A program made the translations under genes and the position numbers. A stretch of DNA of 64,000 bases. It comes from Dicyema japonicum. Taxonomy: Eukaryota; Dicyemida; Rhombozoa; Dicyemidae. The notes beneath the pieces are model-generated. The model was not told the origin of the DNA, did not search any database, and was given only the letters and a program-made list of their open reading frames with translations. The stretch lies in NCBI GenBank assembly GCA_011109175.1, contig RDEW01000012.1, forward strand, positions 465,693 through 529,692, in the 5' to 3' direction. Shown one piece after another: positions 57,940 to 64,000 of this stretch (position 1 is its first letter; each line of letters begins with the position of its first letter).

Positions 57940-60071
57940 CTAAATTAAGGATAAAATTACATTAAATTTGGTTTCATCAATGACAAATACAAACTGACTG
58001 ATGAACCCAATGCTGGCGAAAATGTCCGGGTTTCTTATTTCGTATTCCTTCAAAGTCTTCAATACCTTGTAAAATCTGCTTTTATTGATTTCCAATTTTC
58101 CGACATTCTTCAGAATCAGCATTTCCGTACCTTCAAAGACAAAACCATAAGCTTTTGAAGGACTTCCCTAAATTTCCACTTTAATCGCACGGATTCGTCG
58201 AGTTTGCTCTTCAAAAGTAAGTACCTTCAAATGAACATCAGTGTCCACCATTTGTCGCATTTGTTACTCTTCAGTTGGAGCTTCTGGTACATCTGCTCCT
58301 GTCTGAGACACTCATCCCTAAATGTCTTTATATCACGTGTGAAATTGGTCATATTCAGACTCGACATTGCACTCAGACGAGCACTGGCCACTCTATTACG
58401 GGATCTATAACTGAATTTGAACTCCTGACCTGTTCATGTCCTCAAACATAAAGTCAAAGTCAAGGTTGTTGTCCTTCTGGCAGATCTGGAACTCATTCTG
58501 CCTTTCAACAATATTCTTTATGTGTGCACTGTTTATTTTGTTGTACTTCTTTTTAATTTCATCACGACTGTCTCTTTGATACCAAAACTACATCTTTGTG
58601 GTGGAGTCACTCTCTGGAAGTGGAAGTTGGGGACTCTGACCCTCACTCCTTAGAATTTTGTCTAGTTCTTTCTAAAATATGTTGATTTTGCTAACAGAAA
58701 TTTTGATTCGTTCGCTCAACATTAAGCGTCCGTCAGGCCAGTCCCTCCTTAAGGTAAATAAAGTCTCGACCTCTTCTGGACGTCGCTACTGTCGTCTATG
58801 AACACATTGAATGAATTCTCGATTTCGTCGTCGTCAATGGAGTGCTCAAAGGACCTTACCTTTAGTTTGTCGAATTCAATGTCAATTTGGAATGACGAGA
58901 CGGTCTCTATGAGTCAAAACATAGCAAAACCTTCTGATTGAGTATCGAAGGAAGAGACAGACTCTATGCAGTCAAAGTCAAAGGATCTGAGGTTGTTGAT
59001 GGAGTTCAAATGAGGTATACAAGGCTTGTTGAAAGTCATCTTCTAATTTTGACCCCAACATAACTAACCACAACGGAGCTTCTCTTTGGTTGTCGCTCTT
59101 TAACAACATTGCTGGATAAAATCAATAATTACTTGATGTTCCAGGATTGGGAGATCTTGTAAGGGAGTAGATCAGGATACAGTATTGTGTTCTCGAGAAT
59201 CCAGGCGAGTGAACAGATCTGACGAAATATAGAAGACCTAGGAGTAACAAGGTATCAAACTCATCAACGAATCTGTTCTTGGGAGATCCGAGACCGAAGC
59301 GACTTGGATTAAACAACGAGCTTTTCGGTCTCTCAGACTTTTTTGGAAGGTATTTCCTGGGAGTTAAACGTCTGAATGCCTGTTATCGACCTGAAGTAAG
59401 TGATCGGAGGTACGAGGTCTCTTTGACGTCCCACAGGAGTCATTCAGGTTTGAAACCACGTCGTTTGTGTTTTCAGTATAAAGAATCTCAACGTCGGAGT
59501 CACTACTGCAGGAGTCGACCTCATTCCACTCCTGTCGTTTTTTCTCCTTCAATATTTCAACTTCTCTCTCCTTCTCCAGCCTCTCTGCCTCGAATTTGTC
59601 GAACAGAGAATGTCCGTTTTGAACGAGTTTTAAAATTCGTCTGCAAGTGAATTCACAGTTAACTTTTGCTTGTTTACTCTGTTTTGCACAAAACTGCTGT
59701 TTTTCGTCTTTTTTATGCTATTTAGCGAAATATTAGCCTAAAATACAATTTACTAATTACCACAGCTTTTTCATCCTCTGAAGTCACATTGGAGTCATTG
59801 TCGTCGTATTTAGTTGTCTCTTCCTACAGGTTAGTGGATAGAATACGATTTTCATGTTGAGAGATTCCTTAATGAGCTTTTTAGTGCTTAAGATGACTGT
59901 GTCTCCGATTAGGGAGTAGGGACGTAGTTCCGATGAGTAATACCCCTGTTCTGTTTGTTGACGATGTCTTCTGGAGTAATTGGCATTCCGAATGGTTTGA
60001 CGGTCAGGAAAGTCACTCATCATCGCTGAAGTTGTTCTCATTAATATTTTTTCTCTTCTTTGGGTAGACAT
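57940..60071 (-). CDS. Unrecognised multi-exon gene with mini-introns
   Basis: The minus strand is coding-like for 2.1 kb. It begins MSTQRREKILMRTTSAMMSD at 60071 and runs to VLKTLKEYEIRNPDIFASIG and FISQFVFVIDETKF near 57950. Two clean introns join good frames: 59760-59738 (23 nt, between SEDEKAV and ANISLNS) and 59068-59043 (26 nt). Features: an acidic serine-rich part (SCSSDSDVEILYTENTNDVV), a charged helical part (FDKFEAERLEKEREVEILKE), a repeated F-D-x-x-I-E-S/T-V-S-S-F block (59000-58900), a WPDGRLMLSERIKISVSKIN part (about 58730), and likely coiled coil (FRDECLRQEQMYQKLQLKS, about 58320). Low-complexity acidic plus coiled-coil composition suggests a nuclear or scaffold protein, but no domain is recognised. 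Several one-base frame breaks (near 59640, 59830, 58920) and undecided introns remain. Confidence 0.5.
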
Positions 60072-61670
60072 TTATGTTTCTATGACATTATTTAAATTTT
60101 TATTAAATTTATTTTAATAAAATTTATTTATTTTGAAATAAAACATTTAAAATTTATTATCAAATGTTTATTTGTTGATAGATTTTACTTTGTAAAAAAT
60201 CCCTTTTAATTGTCTTCAAACCTACTAGCAACAATATTTTTTTTAATTTCACTTCATTTAAATTTTAGTAGTCTGTCTTAATTTTAGTAATTATTGATTA
60301 AAGTTTAGCAACTAAAATCGAAATCTTAATTTCCCTTACGCATGTGAGGTATTATTCTCATAAATAAGCTATTTTATGTACTAAAATACGTATTCCCAAG
60401 CTTATAGTAATAAATTAAATTTAACCTCTCATAATGTCAATGAATTGGATACATCCCAGGGTGAGCTTCCAATATTATACAAGACTATCTATAACCAGCG
60501 GAAGTCAGAGAAAGAATCATGTCCTTGTAGTTATGGAAAGCACTCTAATTGAGTGGAGAGAGCAAATACTCTATTTTCAAGCCATCTTGGTAGAATAAGG
60601 AAGATAAAGCTTATGGGATAAAATTATGGTTTAAAGTCGATCTCTGACTATGATAAATCGATATTTCATGGTTGTTATTAATTTTTGATAGGTCGTCTTT
60701 GAAAACAATCGGAAGTCTTGTTCTAGACTTTTTGAGAATTTAGGTGATTCTTGCGTGAAATAGTCCACCATTGGCAGAGGTCACTAGGCGTTGAACGTTG
60801 CATAAAAGTTATAATTAAGAATTAAGATTGTAAAAATTCTAGAATTTTCGCATTTTGTTTCATGATCCTACAAGTTCTTTTAATTATGGGATGGACGGGA
60901 GTCCAACCATAGAAAGGGGAGACATGGGGTTTTATCCATCTAAGTAGATATTCCGTGCAATTTAGGTACGTAACCACATCTTTATTTTCGCATCTAAAAT
61001 TAAAAAATGATAAATGTTTGTAAAAGTTTATTTATTATACAATCAAATATGTCACATGGGCCAAGCGATACCTATGGGCTGCCTGTTACATTAACCTTGA
61101 ACCAAAATAAACTTCAATTAATTTTATAAATGATTTATTAACCACAAAAAATTAAATTTAAGTAACTTTTTTTAGTCTACTCATTAATACAGTCGATATT
61201 TATCCTTTTGAATTTTTTATCTATCAAATTAAACTATTTAAAACTACCTCCACCCGATTATTCGATAAAATATTAATTATTTCTGCAACTGGATAATACT
61301 GAGACTCAAACTTATCCACTCGCAATGAGGGATATGCTCCAAAGTCCTTTTTAGCTCGAACCTATTTATTAATGTTTTTATTCATACTTTATCTCCCATG
61401 TTGAAAGTATATTTACTATTATGAACATTCATTTTCCTGTTCATAGCTTTGTAACAATTCGAATTTTCTTCAATCGATTTAATTTCGAAATTGAACCTCT
61501 TCGCATTCGGACACAAATTATCTGACTGGGAATTATCTAGATATAAATTTTTTAAATCAAACTACGTGAATTTTCAATAGATTCTGGAGTCGAACAATTA
61601 ACCAAATCGTCAATTTGTTCTGGAATCGCACACTCATCACTTAAATTATCTAAGTCATAATGATATAAGT
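60072..61670. other. Gene-free, very AT-rich stretch
   Basis: About 1.6 kb without recognised coding sequence or repeat family. It may include the promoter of the minus-strand gene next to it. Confidence 0.4.
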
Positions 61671-61674
61671 ATAA

Positions 61675-62562
61675 CCATTAATTATTGAATTTATTCCCTT
61701 AATTCCTCGATATCTTTCGAAAGGACTTTCGTTAGAAAATGAATGGACCGATATGTTATAACTGTAGACAGCACTTTCTAATTTATCAAGCCACTTTTTT
61801 TCACTGTTATCCAGCATTTTTGACAACTTCCTCGTGATCGTCTGATTAAATCTTTCGACAATTCCTTGTGCTCGTGGATTGTTAGGCCTTCCGTGAATTT
61901 GCTTAATGTTAAAATCTTAGCAAAGTTTTGTTATTATTGACTTTTTAAATTCAGAACCATTGTCCACTGAAGAAATTTACATGGCCCATTCAGGCGGAAC
62001 AAAGATCTTAAGTTTTCACATACTTCTTTACCAGACTTATTATAGAGTGGTCGTACAAAAGCGAATCTATAAATTAAAAAATACCTGAAAACGTTCATTT
62101 GGAGAAGAAGCAAACATATGGTGATTTATATCTCCAATTATAAAAAATCACGAACTTTTAAAGGACGCGAAAATTTGCAGACTTCAAAATTTCGAATGAG
62201 TTTTCTGATAATCTCATTCTTTACAGTGAAGTATCTTTGTCGACATTCATACTCAATTTTATTGACTCCTCCGTGTGAAAACTCGTGCAACGATTTCGCA
62301 ACATGCTCCATTTCGGTTTCATTATCCAGGGATATGACTAACTTGGATCAGTTGATTTAAGATACAGTCTAAAATTATTGCAAATTTACAATACCTGTCA
62401 TTGATAATGGCAAAATTATCTATCTTCTTTAAGCCTATATTTTCGGTGCCTCGGAAGATTTTCGGGAAATTTATCATGCAAAGCATCTTTTAAAGTTTGA
62501 TATTTAACGCAATCTTTCACAAAACACTTGTAAGAAGCCATTGCAACAAAATAATCTTCCAT
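61675..62562 (-). pseudogene. Integrase-like (gypsy/Ginger type) remnant
   Basis: Minus-strand order: MEDYFVAMASYKCFVKDC (62562-62400), a degenerate H2C2 zinc domain (62340-62120: HVAKSLHEFSHGGVNKIE, then F-E-V-C-K-F where C-x-x-C is usual), and a DDE integrase core at 61970-61680: SVDNGSEF-like, GRPNNPRAQGIVERFNQTIT and WLDKLESAVYSYNISVHS. The D-N-G and V-E-R-F-N motifs belong to integrases of LTR elements and Ginger-type transposons. Frames shift between the pieces and no RT or gag is nearby. Confidence 0.6.
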
Positions 62563-63140
62563 GCTATAAATCACGCTAGAAATATAGGTTTACCGCTATA
62601 AAAAATAAAATTTTTATAATCATAACATTCATGAATAAAAAACTAATTTAACAGGATTAAATCACGATATAAATCGGATATACAAAATTAAATGTCGGAT
62701 AATCAAAAGACCTTTTCAAGGTCGAAAAAATGTAACAGGCTGCTCATGCCCATGTAACAAAATAGTCATTAATATTTTCGGTTTTAAAATTTTGATTTTT
62801 TTGTGAAAATCTTTGATATTAGTAAATAGCTCTTTTAACGTAGGCAGAACTTGCATACAACTTCTTTCATATACAGATGGAGGAGACTTTTATTTGAATA
62901 TTGTATTTCCAAAATCCTAGTTGTTTGAAGTTTTTTTGTAAATATATTCATTCAAGGATCTGCTATGAAGTGATACTGTTGTAGGTACAAAAATGCTTCC
63001 TCCGTGGAATTCTGTTTTTAATGTTAAGTCTGTTGGCTCCTAATCTTCGTAGCTTTCACTGGCCAACTTTACGATCATGGAAATATCCGACAAGAATGCA
63101 CACTTTTGAATGAGCCCATGTCATCTTAAAATATGAATAC
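62563..63140. other. Gene-free AT-rich stretch
   Basis: Nothing recognised. Confidence 0.4.
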
Positions 63141-63144
63141 TTTC

Positions 63145-63670
63145 TCATTTTAGATGATATTTGACTACAAACTCAATATTTCTTGCATAAAATGAGCTTT
63201 TTGTATACGTGACCATATAACCGTAATCAATAAGAATAATAAACACGTGTCGAATAAAATTTTTAGTTAAATGTACTCCTGCGTTACCCATAACCATATG
63301 GATACTTAGGGTTCTACTTTTGCCGTGCTCTTCAGTATCAGTTCTACCAGTTTCTCCATGTAACATTACTCCTTCCACGTCTCCCTACTTCACCGAGGAA
63401 ATCCATGCATAAGGTCTCCTATTCAGGCATTCCTCTGATGTTGAAAATTGTAATTGTAACAGTGTAGAATAGACAGAGTGAGAGTACTAAAGACAACATT
63501 CTTAATTTAATTTTATTGAACCAAAAAACCACCGTCATAACCAAAATAAACAAATTCAGATGATCCCAGCCTCCCTTAGCAGTCTCCGCATCTTTTCTCG
63601 GCTTAGACCATATAAGTAATATTGTGATATTCAATATTTCACTGAACATTGTGAAAAATCCAATTGGCAC
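63145..63670 (-). other. Two unassigned ORFs
   Basis: 63670-63419 would encode a hydrophobic protein (ILNITILLIWSKPRK; LFILVMTVVFWF; LVLSLCLFYTVTI), possibly three membrane segments. 63378-63145 has no motif. Either could be part of a split membrane-protein gene; there is no family match and no supporting splice evidence. Confidence 0.25.
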
Positions 63671-63799
63671 AATCAGATCTTGTCTTTGACTTTGTTTTCA
63701 CTACAAATTAATAGAAAATGTCAATAACAGTTTTTGAGAAATCAGGAGGTTCCCAGTTCCATGGTGGCATCAGAGAAAATCTTTTGATCTTCCTCATTT

Positions 63800-63893
63800 T
63801 CAGAGGGTTCCCACAATTGTGGTACTGGATGGGCTGTGTTCTGGAGGGGGAACTTAGTTGTTACCTTCTTTGTTCCAGGGTTAATAAAATTAA
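63800..63893 (+). repeat. SINE S1 3' end, diverged
   Basis: TGGAGGGGGAACTTAGTTGT, then a TTCTTTGTTCCAGGGTTAAT end, corresponds to the S1 3' block and tail. Confidence 0.5.
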
Positions 63894-64000
63894 AAAACCT
63901 AAGCCATATTTTTAAACAACACGTGTCTCGACGAGAACCATAGAAAATATCAGTTAATATGTCTATCAAAGATTCAAAGCATTATTTCCTGGGCATTCAA

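Overview
This is an AT-rich animal nuclear genome window in which a few compact host genes sit in a dense field of broken transposable elements. There are no bacterial operons or Shine-Dalgarno signals. The recognisable host genes have extremely short spliceosomal-type introns: GT...AG, mostly 22-31 nt, often with a CTAAT-like branch motif just before the acceptor. Animal genes with introns of about 25 nt are known from dicyemid mesozoans, so a dicyemid is my best guess for the source (inference; no search was run).

Host genes, left to right: an NDUFB6-like complex I subunit (781-1304, -); a RING-finger protein (9558-10250, -); a TopBP1-like BRCT gene or gene remnant (about 23.4-24.3 kb, -); mitochondrial ATP synthase beta (32666-34188, -); a second RING-finger gene paralogous to the first (40576-41269, +); folylpolyglutamate synthase (43963-45523, +); a piece resembling the histone H4 tail (49.74-49.82 kb, -); ribosomal protein L37a (53215-53537, +); a DMAC2L/ATP5S-like LRR protein (54091-54826, -); and a long unrecognised gene (57.9-60.1 kb, -). 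Weaker candidates lie near 46.1-46.5, 55.66-56.2 and 57.5 kb. Because introns are so short, simple ORF reading cuts these genes into pieces. I joined exons by protein-family logic and splice signals.

Mobile DNA fills most of the rest. There are several non-LTR retrotransposon lineages: a gag/endonuclease/RT element at 5.2-8.7 kb, RTE-like elements at 0.3, 11-15 and 16.5 kb, a YLDD-type element at 20.4-22.3 kb, and an element at 24.3-28 kb. hAT DNA transposons occur at 1.6-2.9, 18.8-20.3, 25.36-26.88 (complete ends plus 8-bp target duplication) and 50.0-50.9 kb. A Mutator-like palindromic element occurs twice (6.4-7.4 and 41.9-43.4 kb), and the longer copy holds a FLYWCH zinc-finger ORF. There are two SINE families: S2 is tRNA-derived, and S1 shares a 3' tail with a local LINE.

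Three of the host genes encode or support mitochondrial oxidative phosphorylation (NDUFB6-like, ATP synthase beta, DMAC2L-like). Otherwise the genes look like unrelated housekeeping neighbours. FPGS, the DMAC2L-like gene and the 58-60 kb gene show several frame breaks, nearly all of the kind expected from one missing base. These could be assembly indels or early decay. RPL37A, ATP synthase beta, NDUFB6 and both RING genes read cleanly once spliced.
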